A program made the position numbers and the translations under genes. Positions 24,858-37,530 of a stretch of 64,000 nt of DNA are shown here, piece by piece. A model generated the notes under the pieces. That model was not told where the DNA came from, made no database searches, and worked only from the letters and a program-made list of their open reading frames with translations. Position 1 is the first letter of the stretch, and the number at the start of each line of letters is the position of its first letter. Location of the stretch: contig JAWRVZ010000050.1 of NCBI GenBank assembly GCA_037043235.1, positions 1,886,501 to 1,950,500 on the forward strand, written 5' to 3'. The DNA is from Rhodeus uyekii (Eukaryota > Chordata > Actinopteri > Cypriniformes > Acheilognathidae).

Positions 24858-24957
24858 AGTGCTTGCAACATCAAGGTCATGGGTTCAAATCCCAGGGGAA
24901 GCAAGAACTGGATGAAAAGGATAAATGCATAAACGAGGAGGATGAATGTTGAATGAA
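24858..24957 (+). mobile_element. tRNA-derived SINE fragment near the sf3b2 3' end
   Basis: It contains 'gagtgcttgcaacatcaagg', 'tcatgggttcaaatccc' and 'gcaagaactgga', with a shortened tail. It ends about 35 bases from the sf3b2 polyadenylation signal, on the opposite strand. Confidence 0.65.
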
Positions 24958-24990
24958 ACGCAGAAACAACAGCTGGTCACCGACTGCCAT

Positions 24991-24996
24991 TTTATT
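24991..24996 (-). terminator. sf3b2: Polyadenylation signal of sf3b2
   Basis: AATAAA on the minus strand lies 104 bases past the sf3b2 stop codon. It is the first canonical hexamer after the gene and predicts a short 3' UTR. Confidence 0.7.
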
Positions 24997-25100
24997 TACA
25001 AAAACATTGAGCATAAATGAAAGACGTCACTCACGGTAACGTTACGTACAAACACGAGTGCTTCCGCACGATATCAGGGATAAAAGCAGAACGACGGAGG

Positions 25101-28100
25101 CTAGAACTTGAACTCCTTGTACTTCTTGGCTCCGGAGCGCGTGTCCTGCGGCTGAGCCTTGCGCTTCTTTTGCTGCAGGGAGAGAGAACAATGAAAGGGC
25201 AAACATTCACAAACAAGACTGAGCATGCGTTACTAACGAGGAAGATCAGCGGGATTATAGAGGAGAATGACCCAAACGACTCTTGAACTCCGCTTGTACG
25301 GGACGCCTCACCTTCTGTTTGGCGGCGTGCTCGGCCACCATGTCGCTGAAGTCCTCCTTCTCCACCTGCGCCTGCTGCTCGCGCACGTGCTCCTCGTACT
25401 TCTGCGTCATGGCCATGGGGTCCAGCTCCAGCTCCTCCGGGGCCAGAGCCACCTCCACCGCCTGAGAGTCCCCGCCCAGCGCCGTGACCCCGGCCTTCCG
25501 GCTCGTCACCGTCTGCGTGCAGAGAGAGACACGGCGATCACACAGCAGTCATGCTCTCTCCATGAGCGCTCATGATCACGCATGACAAATGAACACGCAC
25601 AAACGACAGAACCAACAACGATGTGGTAATCAATGCATGCTTTTTGTTTTTCTACACTAGTAGTTTGCCTTTTTTGACAGAAATCTGACCTCAACCAAGT
25701 TTAGTTGATCTTTAAAACATCTGGACGGTTTAACAGCACATGTGGGATGATTTAAAGCAATCCTGAACGGCCTTTTAAACTCCAACTGATCGAACCAAAG
25801 GCGGCAGACTCGTTGATTTCACATTGGCTAACACACATTTCCACCGTCGCTTCCGCGACTCTCGCTGTGGTTTATATTCTCGCTGTCATGATCAATGCAG
25901 ATGAGCGCAGATGGATGGAGCGTCTGGCATGTGATGGATGAGATCAGCGCTCTTATCAAAGGTTATCCGCCTCCTCCACATCCACTTCCAGCGGAGGAGC
26001 AGAGAATGGTTTGGCTGCGTGAAGCACGGACTCCTCAAGCATCTGGAACGTGTTTCACATCGATGGGAAGACCATGCAGAATGAGTTCGGGGGATTTTAG
26101 GCTTACATGCATTTGTGCTCATCTTTGGTCCTGAAACTTTATCTGCATTTTTCCTGCTGCGTTTTAATTTATGGTGGTTTAGGAAAAATTAGGTTGATGC
26201 ATGTATAAATGATCTGTACATTACCAACACTTTGTTTGGTATTTTCCGCTTTTTTCAATCCCAAAAACAATGATCAGTGAAAATGACAAGTCGTTTTTCA
26301 TGCAACTTATTTTATAGACGTGTTCGATTTTACAGATCATGTATAGTATAATTATATATCATTAATATTGCTGTGAAAGAGCCTCACTTGTGCTGATACG
26401 CTTACACTTGTGTTGGAAAACATCTTTTCATGAATGTTTTAAGAGGAAAATAAAGTCAAGAGCAGTGGATTTCATACTTGACTCAGTATATGGTTTACAT
26501 TGAGGATATGAGACTCAAACATATTGCATTATTCATTTTAAAACTACAGAGATTTGATCAAAACGAAGCATTTTAAAATATCTTAGTAGATTATTGTGAA
26601 AGAAAGTGACATTTAATGCATTTTAAGAGTGTTTTATGGTTTGTGATGGTATTTTATAAAATAATATTTTCTCTTTCCTGCTTATGATTATATTTCGTTT
26701 CTTGACATTGATTATTGTGTGACATTAATTGTATTTTTATTCTGTAGAACTAGTAAGTCTGAAGAAATACGTTTGAGGTATAGAAAGGGTAAAGTGTTCC
26801 TGATAAGGAATGGAAAATTACAAGTCTTTAGCCTTGACTAGAGGTAAAGTGTCGAAGCTGCCCTCACTTCTGTGTCTCTCTGCGGGGCATCTTCGGATGT
26901 CTGTATGACCTTTTCTTGCAAGAAAATAAACATTTTTAAATTACAATTGTGATATTGTATATTGCAACCGCTGGTTAGTGCAGTGATCCATTCACATCCA
27001 CTGTAGAGGCAACAGCAAACCTTCAAGGGATTTATTCCGTGAACGTGTTTCCAGCGATCACTTCTTATCCGATAAGACGACACACACAAACTACAGACTC
27101 AACTGAGTGAAGCTTTGCACATCTTGGTGTATTTGATGATGATGTGTGATCGTACCGCAGTCATGTCGTAGATGTGTGTGGACGCCATCATGGCCGCGCC
27201 GACCGGCCCCGTCCTCCTCTCCGGCAGCACCGTGAACAGCTGCGGCGTCTCGTTCCTGAACACACACACACACACATCAGCAGCGAATCAATGCACGTTT
27301 AATAAGGAGCTTCTGCAGGACGAGTGCAGCGGCAGATTAAACGGCAGTCCAGTAAACGCTGCCGTACTTCTGACTTCCTCCAGTCTCTGCCTGATAAACT
27401 GGGATAATGAGCTTTTAGACGACTCCGGTAAAGCCTGATGCGGGAAGTAACGTAGCCTCTCCTTCCTCAACATGACTAAAACTGCTGAGAAACCATCACA
27501 CACAATGTACTGCAAGCCTAAAGACAGATTTTATCAAGCAAAGGCCTTTCAGTCCAACTGTCCTGCTCCACTGTGAAACCTCACTGACGTTCATCAGGTA
27601 CACTCACACATAACGGTTATACTGCTATTAAGAGCTCAAGACGAACGCTTTCTGCACTCAAGCAGCTTCGGTTTAGTCATTATACAGACGATTACTTAGA
27701 AAATCACGCTGAAATATGAGTCTCAAATGATGATCAGACCTTGAGCAAGTTTTATTTGATCACTTCTCAATTATCATTGTATTGCATCATGTTTTAAAAC
27801 TTCAGAGCTTTGATAAAACTAATCATTTATATATATTACTTATATATTAATAAGACATTATTGGCAGATATTGATATTTATACAGGTATTTTAGGTTATG
27901 AGGATCTCACTGAATGAATTTCATCTTCTTACTCATAAACGTTAGCATCTGCACTAAATCACATGTTTTGCTCAGTTTGGACCTCTGAATAAACATCTGC
28001 ACGAGTATGAGCTCCATATTCTCACTATATGAGCCATAAAAGCCCAATGCATCAAATATGATACAATAAGATGGTGTAAAATAATCAATTAGATTTTTCT

Positions 28101-29841
28101 GGATATTTTCAGTCAGGCTTTACAGAGGTAAATAAGTGAAAGCACTTGATTTTAATGCATGTAGTTTGTCATTTTAATCTCACACACACACACACTCACC
28201 CGTCCATGATCTCCTCGATCTTCTTCTTCCTGAGTTCGATGAGCTCTGGGGTTTCCATGCCGGCAGGAACGGAGGAGAATCCGCCCGGAGTGATCAAGCC
28301 GCTGTCACGAGAGAGAGAGAGAGCAGTCAGGACACACACACACACACACACACACGCGTGTGAAACCGAGACGCAGTGAGATGAAGCCGCACCTGTCTGC
28401 AGGTGTGAAGAAACCGGTCTCATCCGGCTTATCCTCGTCGCTCTCCTCCTCTTCCTCCTCCTCCGAGGACTCTTCATCCGACGGCTCCAGCTCTCCCCAC
28501 GGGGTGCGGTCCACCTCCTCCTCCTCCGCTTTAGCCTGGCGACACAATCGGCTCATTCACACACTCCAGACGTCTCAAAGCAGCAGCACATCAGGACCAT
28601 AACAGTGTCACACTCATTTAAGCTGGAAAACTTGTGCTCAAATCAGTCAAAACGGATCATTTCTGACCTAAAATATGTACTTGAAGTCACACTGAGATTT
28701 GAAGTTAATATTTCGATCATTTAACACACATTTTCATGATTCTCAGATGTTGTTTGATGGTCACATGACATGCAAATTCATCTTTGTAGTGTTTTTGAGG
28801 TTGCGTTGAACCGAGTGTGTTCCTCATGCGAGAGCATCTGCTCACCTGGAAGTCTATGGAGTTGGTCCCGAACACGTCTCCGTACAGCGGTTTCCCCGTC
28901 TCGTCCACAGGAGGTTTTCCCCAGCCGCCGGCGTGATACCCGAACGAACAGCTCTGAACACACACACGTTCAGATTGCAGAACGCTTTCATGTCTTGTTT
29001 AACTCAGATCCTCTAATAGAAATCTATGTATTATCTGTTAGATCAGAGTTACTTTTTATCTAGTTACGGTCTAAATGAAAAGGAAATGTATTCGTTCCTC
29101 ACAGAGCTTCCTGTAATCAGCACGACTCTGCACAACTTTACAGGAATGTAAAATGACAGTTGCACGTTGCAGGCGAGCTCCAGCCGTCCCAAACGCTGAA
29201 TTAATGAACTTGATACTTAAATATTTATCACAGCTCACACTAACAACTGTATTTTTCTGGCCAAAGCAGAGCTTTCATACGGAGCACAACTTAATCCACT
29301 GGGAATTACGCATTTGCCACACAACATGGTTTGTTTACATCTTTTGAATTTTTAAATTGTTTTATATAAAAGCACTTTTTATTGAGAGAGAGTGAGTGTG
29401 TGTGAGTGAAAAAGCGAGATAATGTGTATGTGTGTGTATGAGAGAGAGAGAGAGAGAGAGACAGACAGAGAGTGTGTGAGTGAAATAGCGAGATAATGTG
29501 TATGTGTGTGTATGAGAGAGAGAGAGAGAGAGAGACAGACAGAGAGTGTGTGAGTGAAATAGCGAGATAATGTGTATGTTTGTGTATGAGACAGAGAGTG
29601 CGTGTGTGTGTGTGTGTGAGGGTGTAAGAGTGAAAAAGCGTGTATGAGACAGTGCGTGTGTATATACACAAGAGAGAGTGCGTGAGTGAGATTGAGAGAG
29701 TGAGCGAGTTTTTTCCCCCCACATTTTTGAAAGCATAAAATTATACATGCGTTTGATTTTTCATTATTTTTCCACATCGCTTATAAATTGCCTATTTTAA
29801 AAAGCTCATCCTCCACAGGGATGAACTGGAAACGCAGCGTG

Positions 29842-29872
<31 letters not shown>

Positions 29873-30527
29873 AACTCGCAGTGAGTTCAGTTACTCTTAA
29901 TGAAAACAATCAGCGAAACAATCACAAACTCGCTTAAACAAGCACTTTCACATCTTTCTTAGTAACCAAATGCTTTTCCAGCAGCATCTGTCAGTGAGAA
30001 GAGAGTGTGTGTGTGTGTGTGTGTGTCACCTCAGGGATGGGGGCGTTGAGGCCGGGGATCTTCAGGTTGGGGTAGGAGGGAGGAGGTCCGTATCTCTGCA
30101 TGGCGATCAGCCACGGCGGAGGAACTTTATGAGAGTTCTGCGACACACAAGTGAAAGAAACGCATCAGACGAGAAGAAACGAGCGTAAAGAGCTCTCTAA
30201 ACTCCAGCAGCACTCACGGGTCCGGTGGGCATCCCGAGAGCCACCCTCAGCTCGTCCGACAGATCGCCCGGCTTCTTCTCCTTCAGCCGCGTCTCAAACT
30301 CTTTCCCCTAACACACGACACCAGGTCATTGACTGAGCAGTGCCGTCACGAATGAAGAGCGGGCGATCAGAAGTACCTCGTAATACAGATCCCCGTGGAT
30401 CGTCAGCTTCGGCTTGATCTGCCACTTGAAGAAGGCGTCGTGCAGCTTCTGGTAGTCGATGTCAATCTTCCCCATCTTGGGCCGAACTTTCTCCCTCATT
30501 TTGGTCTTCATGGTTTTGGCATCTTCC

Positions 30528-30571
<44 letters not shown>

Positions 30572-33500
30572 TCAAGCTCACAGGAGAGAGAATTGCAACC
30601 AGAGAGCTAAAGTTTAAACTAACCGGGTTCACAATATTATATGGGAACATCAGGAGAACGTGCCAGATGAGGCAAACGCATGATCTCATCATCTGAGCTC
30701 ATCTCACACGTCTCAGAGCAGGAATGAAACACTGATGTAATCAATGCTGTTCAAGTGCAGAGCTCACGCTTGACAAAAGCAGATCAATGAACACTAAAGG
30801 TCCTGCACACTGATGATGCTTTCAAACGTTATAATCTTGGATTTTATGACCTTGTTCAAAAATTATCAATATTATGCATCAGCATTATTATTACCACACT
30901 AAAAATAAAAAGTGCTGCACAATAACGGCCAAGAGGAACATGTTCCAAGACACATTTATACAGCTATATCCTTTAAACCACTTAATATCAGGTAAAGTTT
31001 TTTAACATTATAAGTGTCTTTACGCTCATAAATTTAACAGTCTTCGCTGAATAAAGACATGCTTTTTTTAATTTTTCCATATGCATATCGAGCTGCTCGC
31101 ATCTCAAATCAATTCTCAATTTTTCCATATAAGAAATAACAGGAAAAAAAAGAGCCATTCCGGGTCTCTAAAAAACCTCCCTTATTAGTGCTAATAACTA
31201 TGGAAAAAGCCATTGAGTTCAAAGGAGGGGGGGATGATGTAGATAACGCAAACACAATACAGAAGTGTAGTGTTTGTCCCCGTGTTGTGTATTGATAGAC
31301 TCAGAAGCTCATATGTATTATTATTGAACACTCATAACTCGTGCTGCTCCCAGCTTAATACTGGTGAATCACTCGTTGCCCCCGGTAACCCCCGCTGTAA
31401 AACCAAGCTGCCTCTAGTGGAGATCATATGCAATTACCCATAAATGAGGAGCTTGAGCTCTGAGTGTCTGTAAGCTGCTCGTATCTCAAATATTTACTCG
31501 CATCTCAAAGCATAAATGCTCGAATGCTTGCTCGTATGTCAGGACACTCGTATCTCAAGGCACTACTAAGATAGACAGGAAATGAGCGCTGTGATAGAGT
31601 TGTTGTATGAAGGCGAGCAGCACCTTCTCCTGCAGGGCTTCTCTCATCTCCTGGATGCCGGTTCTCCTGATGAACTCGGGAAGCTCAAACGGAGGCTTCT
31701 CGATGCCTCTCTTCCCCTGCAGGTACTTCCTCTTGAAGCACCAGTGGCGCGGCACGGGCACCGTGTTCCTGGTGGCCTTCAGGTGAACCAGCAGCTTGGG
31801 CTCCTGCGCCGTCACGTCATGCATCTCCACCACGTCAGGACGGGCCACCAGCTGGAGGAGAGGGAGATTTACATCTAACCCTTAAACTCTAACATGTTAC
31901 TGATGAATGAACTCGTGTTACCTGTTTGAGCTCCGCCACCGTCAGCCGGTTCATTCTCCTGAGCTTCTTTTTGGACAGCTTGGGCAAGTCTTTCTTGGTG
32001 TCCTGTCAAACAGGAAGTGGAGGGATTATGAATATCATCAGGAGACCATAAGAGCTGGACAACCGTACCGTGTCCTTCAACTCACCTCATCGCTGTCATC
32101 ACTGTCTTTCTTCTCCAGCTCGAATCCCTTCTTCTTAAAGGAAAGGATTTCGGGCTTTTCGGGCTTCTCCGGCTCCTTTTCCTTCTCCTTTTTCACATCA
32201 TCCGTCAACTGTGATGGAAAACCAATGACAACATATTCAGTGTTTAAAACATCAGTGTAGGTGCTGGATGTCAATCAACCTCAAATAAGCTTCATTCTTC
32301 ATATCAAAGAATATTTTGCAGTGATTTAAACTATTTGTGGAGTTGGGAGGACATGAAGAGCTTTGAAAGCCTGACCTTGAAAGCCTCAAAGATCCTCTTG
32401 AAGAAGATGAAGTTGGGATCGTAGATGGCGGGCTCCTCCGTCACATACTCGATCTCCACCTCGGCCTCCTTCTCCCGGCCCTCCTCTTTCTTCCTCTCCT
32501 CCTCCTGCTCCTTCTCCTGCTCCCGCTTCTTCTTCTTGTTCTTCTTCTTACGGTTCCTGCGCTTGCGGTTTTTCTGCAAGCAAACGAGAAACAATTAAGC
32601 AAGTGTTCGGGAGAAACAACGAGCGAATGCGGATGAAACAGACGAGAAGACCTACATCTTTTTTAGAAAGACCGCTTTCGTCGTCATCATCCGAGAGTCC
32701 ACGGGAAGAGTGGTTCAGGTCCATCTCCGACTCGTCGTCATCTTCCTCCTCTAAACACAGAGAGCCACAGAAATTAGTTAACAACTATCTCTAAATTGTT
32801 TAAAATCTCAGTTATTCACTAACATTATAAAGCTGGGAAGAGCCAGAACATCATTTAATATAACTGATTGTGATTGGCAGAAAGAAGAAAGCCATATACA
32901 GGTAGGATGGGAGTAAATTATGGGATAATGCTCATTTTTAGGTGAACCATCCCTTTATCTTCCATAACGATTACTTTCTTTACTTCATTGGCCCTTAGTT
33001 TACAAACTGAAGTCTCAAAAGTGAATTCAGTGTTTATCCCAGTGGTAATTAGGCTTGAAGTGCTCAAGTGGCCTCTTTCATGAACCCGATCATTAGCGAC
33101 ATTAAGGCGGCGTTTGAGCATTAAATCAGCAGTTCCTCATCACGACCTGTAGGAGCGACGCTGAGCTGCTCCTGCCTCATTTCCTTCAGCTGCAGGATCT
33201 TCTCCAGGGCCTGAGGGATCTTCGGCCCGATGCCAACGTCTTCCCCCTGCCACGCCTGCACACACACACAATCAATCAAACACACGCCTCGAGAGATGGG
33301 GTCAGAGGTCAAGCAGATGTTGGTCATGCACCTCTCTGGCGTCCTCTCCTGGAGGGGGCGGGACCTTCGGACGCTGATTGGCAGACTGGGAAAGCAGGGA
33401 GATTCCTGGAGGGACCGGACCACCTTGACCACCAACTGCAGGAGGACATCGGTTACAAAAAAAAATCATAAATTTGCATAGTTCTTTTTTTTTTTACTGT

Positions 33501-36500
33501 TGTACATAGAGGAAGATATGTTGAAGATGTTGAATTGCGAGCTGTTAAAGAAAGCATCAGGGTGAGTGTGTGTTTGTCCAGTGCGAACTCTGACCTCTGA
33601 GGGGGGGGATGGGGGGCAGGAGGTTGGGTCGGGGTCCCAGCTCGGGTCCTCTGGGACCTGGTGTCGGCCCCTGCTGAACTTTAGCCATCTCCTGCTGCCT
33701 CTCGTGCTCCAGAAGCACCGCAGCCTGAGAGAGAAACACTCACAATGAGACCGTAAACACGTTTCAAACCAATTCACACTAATAAAAGAAACACCAAACC
33801 AGTGAAATATCATGGGCTTCTGTAAACAAACTTAACAGGGACACAATCTACATCAAAATACATACAACTACTGTTCAAATGTTTACAGTCAGTATGATTT
33901 TCTTATGATTTGAGTCTCTTCTGCTCACCAATATTGCATTTACTTATATAAATATATAGTAAAGTTTATTCCTGTGATTAAAGCTGAATTTCAGCATCAT
34001 TACTCCAGTCTTTATGATCCTTCACAAATCATTCTGATATGATAATCAAGAAACATTACTGATAATGATATACAGTGATACCTCGGTTTACGAGTGACTT
34101 TGTATACGAGCAAATCGGTGTACGAGCATTGAATAAAAATATTCCCTCTCCCACACGTATCTTTGTGTGGAAAAGTCCTAACGCTCAGCATCGCACCACA
34201 CACTTTTACTGGAAATATCCTAACGACAGCCTCTCACAAAGCCCATCACCCCTTCACTCGTTCATTCTCTCAGCGTCGCTCGGTTTGGTTCATCATTCAC
34301 CACAGTGATACTTTTATAAGTGATTTACAGCGGTTTTACCTCCTGTTGTTAACATTAATTGTGATCGCTATTGTTCACGTAGTGAAATATATACGTACAG
34401 TACAGCATATAGACAACGACCTCAAGATGAGCAAGAAAGAAGGGATGAAATTCTCCCTGTAAGCAGTAAAACCCTCCTCTCGTCTCCTTCACGCCAGCAG
34501 CGACGCGACTCAAAGCTGAAGTGCATTACAGTAAATTATCAAGTATTTTTAGAGTTTAATTGTCAATTATTAATTAGTATTTATGAGATCTTCATTATAA
34601 TTTTAACTGATTAATAGGGTAAAACCAAAAGAATATTTAAAATGGGCATTTATGGTCGCGTGGAACGAATCAAGTGATTTTTAGTGCATTCTTATGGGGA
34701 AAATAGTTTTGGTGTACAAGCTCTTGGAATGAATTAAACTCATAAATCGAGGTATTACTGTACCTGATGTGTTCTTGCAGAAGATGAATTTCCTTAATAC
34801 AGTGGAGTTCACTTATCTTGAGTCATGGTTAACTCGCCAATACAATCATGTCGACGATTTTGAAGTGGAACGGCCAAACTCCCTATTTGTCTCAGTATTT
34901 TCTTGTTGGTTATGTCGATTCCTTAATGTCGCCGAAATCTAGTATCTCGAGCATAAATGAGAGACAAATTATCCACTTCACATGGCTATTTTGTGACTCA
35001 TGAGTGTACCTCGTTCTCTGAGTTTGCGTTGCAGGTGTAGCGCGCGCTCACTTCAATGACAGTTCACTCACGTTGATCTGAGGGATAACACACTGCAGGT
35101 ATTCTGTGTTTTTTTCTTCTTCTAAAAATGTCTGGAGTTGTTAAGAGAAAACTGGACAATCAATCTCAAAGATGTGGACGATGCAGTGTTTCAGTGGTTC
35201 ACAAATACACGAGCAACAAACCTTCCCGTCAATGGTCCCTTGCTGATGGAGAAGGCGGACATTCTTGCTGCTTTGACTTTACTTTAAAGCAAATCCGGGG
35301 TGGCTGAATCATTTCAAAAAGAGGCACAACATGTCTTCATTTGTGGAGAGAGCGCTGCGGTTAAACAGGATCAAGTGGATTCATGGCTTAAGACTCAAAT
35401 GCGCACAGTTCTGGATGAGACTCGGAACATTTCAGACGATCGCTTCATCAAACAAAAAGCGGCAACACTGTTGTGTAAAAAAACACCAAAAACACGAGCA
35501 TCCTCTTTCTCATTTAATCTCATTTTTCTAATGTACATCAATAAATTTTCATTTTTCTTTCTTGAGGGTTGTTATCTTTGGGCTCTGAAAGCTGCTGCTT
35601 CCACGATCACTCTGACAGCTGCGCTGATAGGCTGTCTGACCTGTCAATCATGCAAGAAAACGTGATTGGCTGTGCTGCATGAGGGCGGGCTCTTCTCTTA
35701 AAGGGACGAGCGCAGCGCAGAGAGGAGAGAGGGAGAGACTACTTTGAAGAGAAAGAGAGACTGCTTTTCTTTTTGTTCTGATTCTGACTTGTATTTGTTT
35801 TCTTATTGCGTAAATTGCAGATTATCTGCATCTGAGGGTTATATGTGGGGAAATCGGTAATATAGTATATGGATTGTATGTTAATATATGGGTTCTCGCG
35901 AAACAGTTATCTCGATGCTTTTTCCCGACCCCCGACGCAGTCGACATAACCGAACTCCACTGTATAAAATGTATAAAAATGATCCCACTTGTTTGAACAG
36001 CAGTGCATATCAAATCATTCATACAGCTGTTAGTGTGCGTGTTATTCGACAGACTCTATGAATACAGGCAATAAGTGACATTCACCCGTTTCTGCTGCTC
36101 TAGAAGCTCCTGTTCCTTCATCTGCTCGTCCATCACCCGAGAATCACCCTAAACACACACCCGTTATAAACAACAGCCTGTAAACTGCAGTCACAAAACC
36201 CGACAAACGTCTGTAATCTGCCGCACAACATTCACACAGTTCAGTCTCTCACCGGAGCGGCTCTGTCATCGTGTTGCAGGATCCCGGGCGGCTCCATGCC
36301 CATGTGGATGGGTGGAGGACCACCCATCAGATTCATGGCCTGCATCATGTTCATGCCCGGCGGAAGGGGCATCGAGGGCATTGGAGGCATGGGTGGCAGA
36401 CCTGGCATCTGAGACACACACACACACGAACACCTTTAGTCTCCCAGCTTGAATTACATCACAAACACAGGAATGAAAGAGTGAGAGACGCATGTCAGTA

Positions 36501-36990
36501 CCGCAGTCATGCTCTTGTCATCTCCTCCGCTCGGCTTGGTCAAGATCATCCCAGACTGCAGACCAAACACACACACATCACACTCAGATAAAGACCAAAA
36601 TGATCATCAGATTACAGAAGAAAAAACAAACAAACAGCTTTACCTGTGCAAACGACTTCAGCCTGTCTATGAGCTCCTCTCTGGGACCTGAAGGACACAA
36701 AACCACAGATGAAGAGGGAAAACCACACTAGGCGGAAATAAGCACGCAAACACAGCTTCCCCTGAACCGTGTGAACATGTAAACAGGCGCGAGGCTTCTC
36801 AAGGCCTGCAGGCTAACCAGCTAACGCTAGCTAACGGACGAAACCTGCGCGAAACTCGCTCTTACTCAAGCGTTTTCATCTCACCCATGTTAGGATCACC
36901 AAACTCGGCCAGTTTGGCCTGCAGCTCGCCATAACTCCATGTGTTAAAGTCTATATTTGATTCCGCGCCCGGCGACCCGTCGCTAGCCAT
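25101..36990 (-). CDS. sf3b2: Splicing factor 3b subunit 2 (SF3B2/SAP145), complete
   Basis: This is a nuclear U2 snRNP SF3b subunit that contacts pre-mRNA near the branch point. There are 22 coding exons: 36990-36885, 36687-36644, 36555-36502, 36408-36253, 36148-36086, 33724-33595, 33435-33332, 33255-33147, 32750-32656, 32573-32376, 32208-32086, 32002-31922, 31851-31624, 30526-30377, 30307-30218, 30137-30030, 28953-28846, 28535-28393, 28301-28200, 27255-27156, 25512-25312, 25172-25101. All introns are GT-AG, phases agree, and the sum is 2565 nt, 854 aa (human 895). Seen in order: a SAP motif (residues about 15-50), Met/Pro-rich and coiled Gln/Glu segments (70-220), a Lys/Arg-rich tract (290-320), the SF3b145 core DUF382 (about 400-530, with PVPRHWCFKRKYLQGKRGIE), the PSP domain (about 565-615, with PPPWLIAMQRYGPPPSYP), an acidic stretch (about 660-690) and the C-terminal KKYKEFKF. 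No lesion was found. It is head-to-head with capn1. Confidence 0.97.
28954..30029. repeat. sf3b2: sf3b2 intron 16 with a GA/TG tandem array
   Basis: At about 29383-29706 this intron holds a block of roughly 70 bases ('gtgagtgaaatagcgagata', then 'atgtgtatgtgtgtgtatg' and a GA run) repeated two to three times, followed by degenerate copies. Ser-Leu-Thr-His frames on the minus strand there are artefacts. A CA tract lies at 29843-29870. Confidence 0.85.
31230..31567 (-). mobile_element. Tigger-like MITE in sf3b2 intron 13
   Basis: This is the reverse complement of most of the element at 55069-55509. Shared phrases include 'gcaattacccataaatgagg', 'accaagctgcctctagtgg' and 'tgctcgtatctcaaa'. It ends 'tctcaaggcactacta', 56 bases from exon 13. 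Related words at about 31080-31140 suggest a longer or second damaged copy. There is no coding capacity. Confidence 0.75.
32821..32960. repeat. Dispersed repeat, copy 2, in sf3b2 intron 8
   Basis: It matches 4488-4594 in the same orientation ('cattataaagctgg', 'gtgattggcagaaagaagaa', 'gtaaattatgggat'). It extends to 'ggtgaaccatcccttta', which looks like the terminus of a non-autonomous DNA element. Confidence 0.6.
34073..34760. mobile_element. Tigger-like element 1 in sf3b2 intron 5
   Basis: This 688 bp element is flanked by TA on both sides. Its ends are CAGTGATACCTCGGTTTACG and, reverse-complemented from the right, CAGTAATACCTCGATTTATG, which match closely. A short frame near 34424 (MSKKEGMKFSL) may be a transposase start remnant. 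The catalytic domain is missing, so it is non-autonomous. Confidence 0.85.
34800..35962 (+). pseudogene. Tigger/pogo element 2 with CENP-B-type transposase relic
   Basis: This 1163 bp element is flanked by TA, with ends CAGTGGAGTTCACTTATCTTG and, on the right, 'cataaccgaactccactg'. From about 35128 (MSGVVKRKLDN) the plus strand encodes a decayed transposase N-terminus. With frame changes it reads FQWFTNTRATNLPVNGPLL, the CENP-B/Tc5-type helix-turn-helix signature, then SFQKEAQHVF and VDSWLKTQMRTVLDE. Stops and shifts, and absence of a DDE domain, mark it as dead. It lies 39 bases beyond element 1. Together they fill most of sf3b2 intron 5 (33725-36085). Confidence 0.85.
36218..36257. repeat. 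40 bp segment duplicated at 38360-38399
   Basis: From 'ctgccgcacaac' to 'ctctcaccggag', 39 of 40 bases match 38360-38399 in the same orientation. The segment includes the exon 4 splice donor of sf3b2 and the last five exon bases. No repeat family is recognised. Confidence 0.85.
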
Positions 36991-37027
36991 CGTGAAGCTC
37001 AACGGCACAATCGCGTTCAGCCGCGAG

Positions 37028-37072
37028 GGATTATGGGAACTCACGGCGCACTGCATTCTGGGGATTGTTGTT
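37028..37072 (-). promoter_or_regulatory. sf3b2: ZNF143/STAF-like elements upstream of sf3b2
   Basis: On the minus strand, 'aacaacaatccccagaatgc' (37053-37072) resembles the composite ZNF143 site (ACTACAAnTCCCAGAATGC). 'gttcccataatccc' (37027-37040) resembles its core. They lie 40-80 bases upstream of the ATG, a usual place for this factor at housekeeping promoters. This is pattern recognition only. Confidence 0.5.
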
Positions 37073-37530
37073 CTTTGGATGCGTTAGTTTTTCCTAATAC
37101 TTCGTTGTATTTTAACATAACGCTTTTATTATATAGTTTTTGCTATAGTTTATTTAATTTGTAAGTATTATATAATTACTAGAATTTAAATGATTGAGAA
37201 GAACGTTACTGTCAGGTTATTTCTGGGCAAATGTTTATTTAAATATATATTTTTAGGAGTCATGTTTTGCCTCTAGGTGGTGGTGTTTCTAACATCTGAC
37301 AAATAAAGGTAAATTAAATAAAAAGCTCGTGTTTGAAAAAAGTGTTCAAAACAAACTTCCCTGTTATTTAAAACTATTTCGCAAAAGCATATGTCGAAAT
37401 GTAAAAATGTATTCAAACAATTCTACCTTAAACAAGCGGTCAGGACTGTGATATGTATGTACTTTTGTTGAATAAATAATTTTTAAAAATCGTATATTTT
37501 GGTTGTTTTAAACCATCTTTTTTGTCGTGT

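Larger units (their letters stand above)
15639..25100. other. Intergenic region between pacs1 and sf3b2
   Basis: No coding exon was found here. It contains the GA/AT tract at 15898-16230, a dimeric dispersed repeat (16921-17320), an hAT-like element with a nested SINE (17326-17744), a Tc1 deletion derivative (18640-19204), an inverted-repeat element with a long C run (19242-20262), the 50 bp minisatellite (21108-23378) and a SINE (24858-24957). Stretches 17745-18480, 20270-21100 and 23390-24850 look unique or AT-rich, with nothing recognisable. A direct duplication of 'ttggttccccatataatc' lies at 18500-18575. Confidence 0.7.

Noticed and set aside
5044..24957. Possible tRNA genes at several 'gggttcgattccc' sites
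   Set aside because: The modules recur with a common body and tail and lack a foldable full cloverleaf. They are SINE heads.
27721..27790. C/D-box snoRNA-like 'atgatgatcag' in a sf3b2 intron
   Set aside because: It is on the strand opposite to the host gene, and no D box or terminal stem was found at a suitable distance.
36241..36423. Start codon of a separate small Met/Pro-rich protein on the minus strand
   Set aside because: It is sf3b2 exon 4 plus flanking intron. Phases on both sides join it to the gene.
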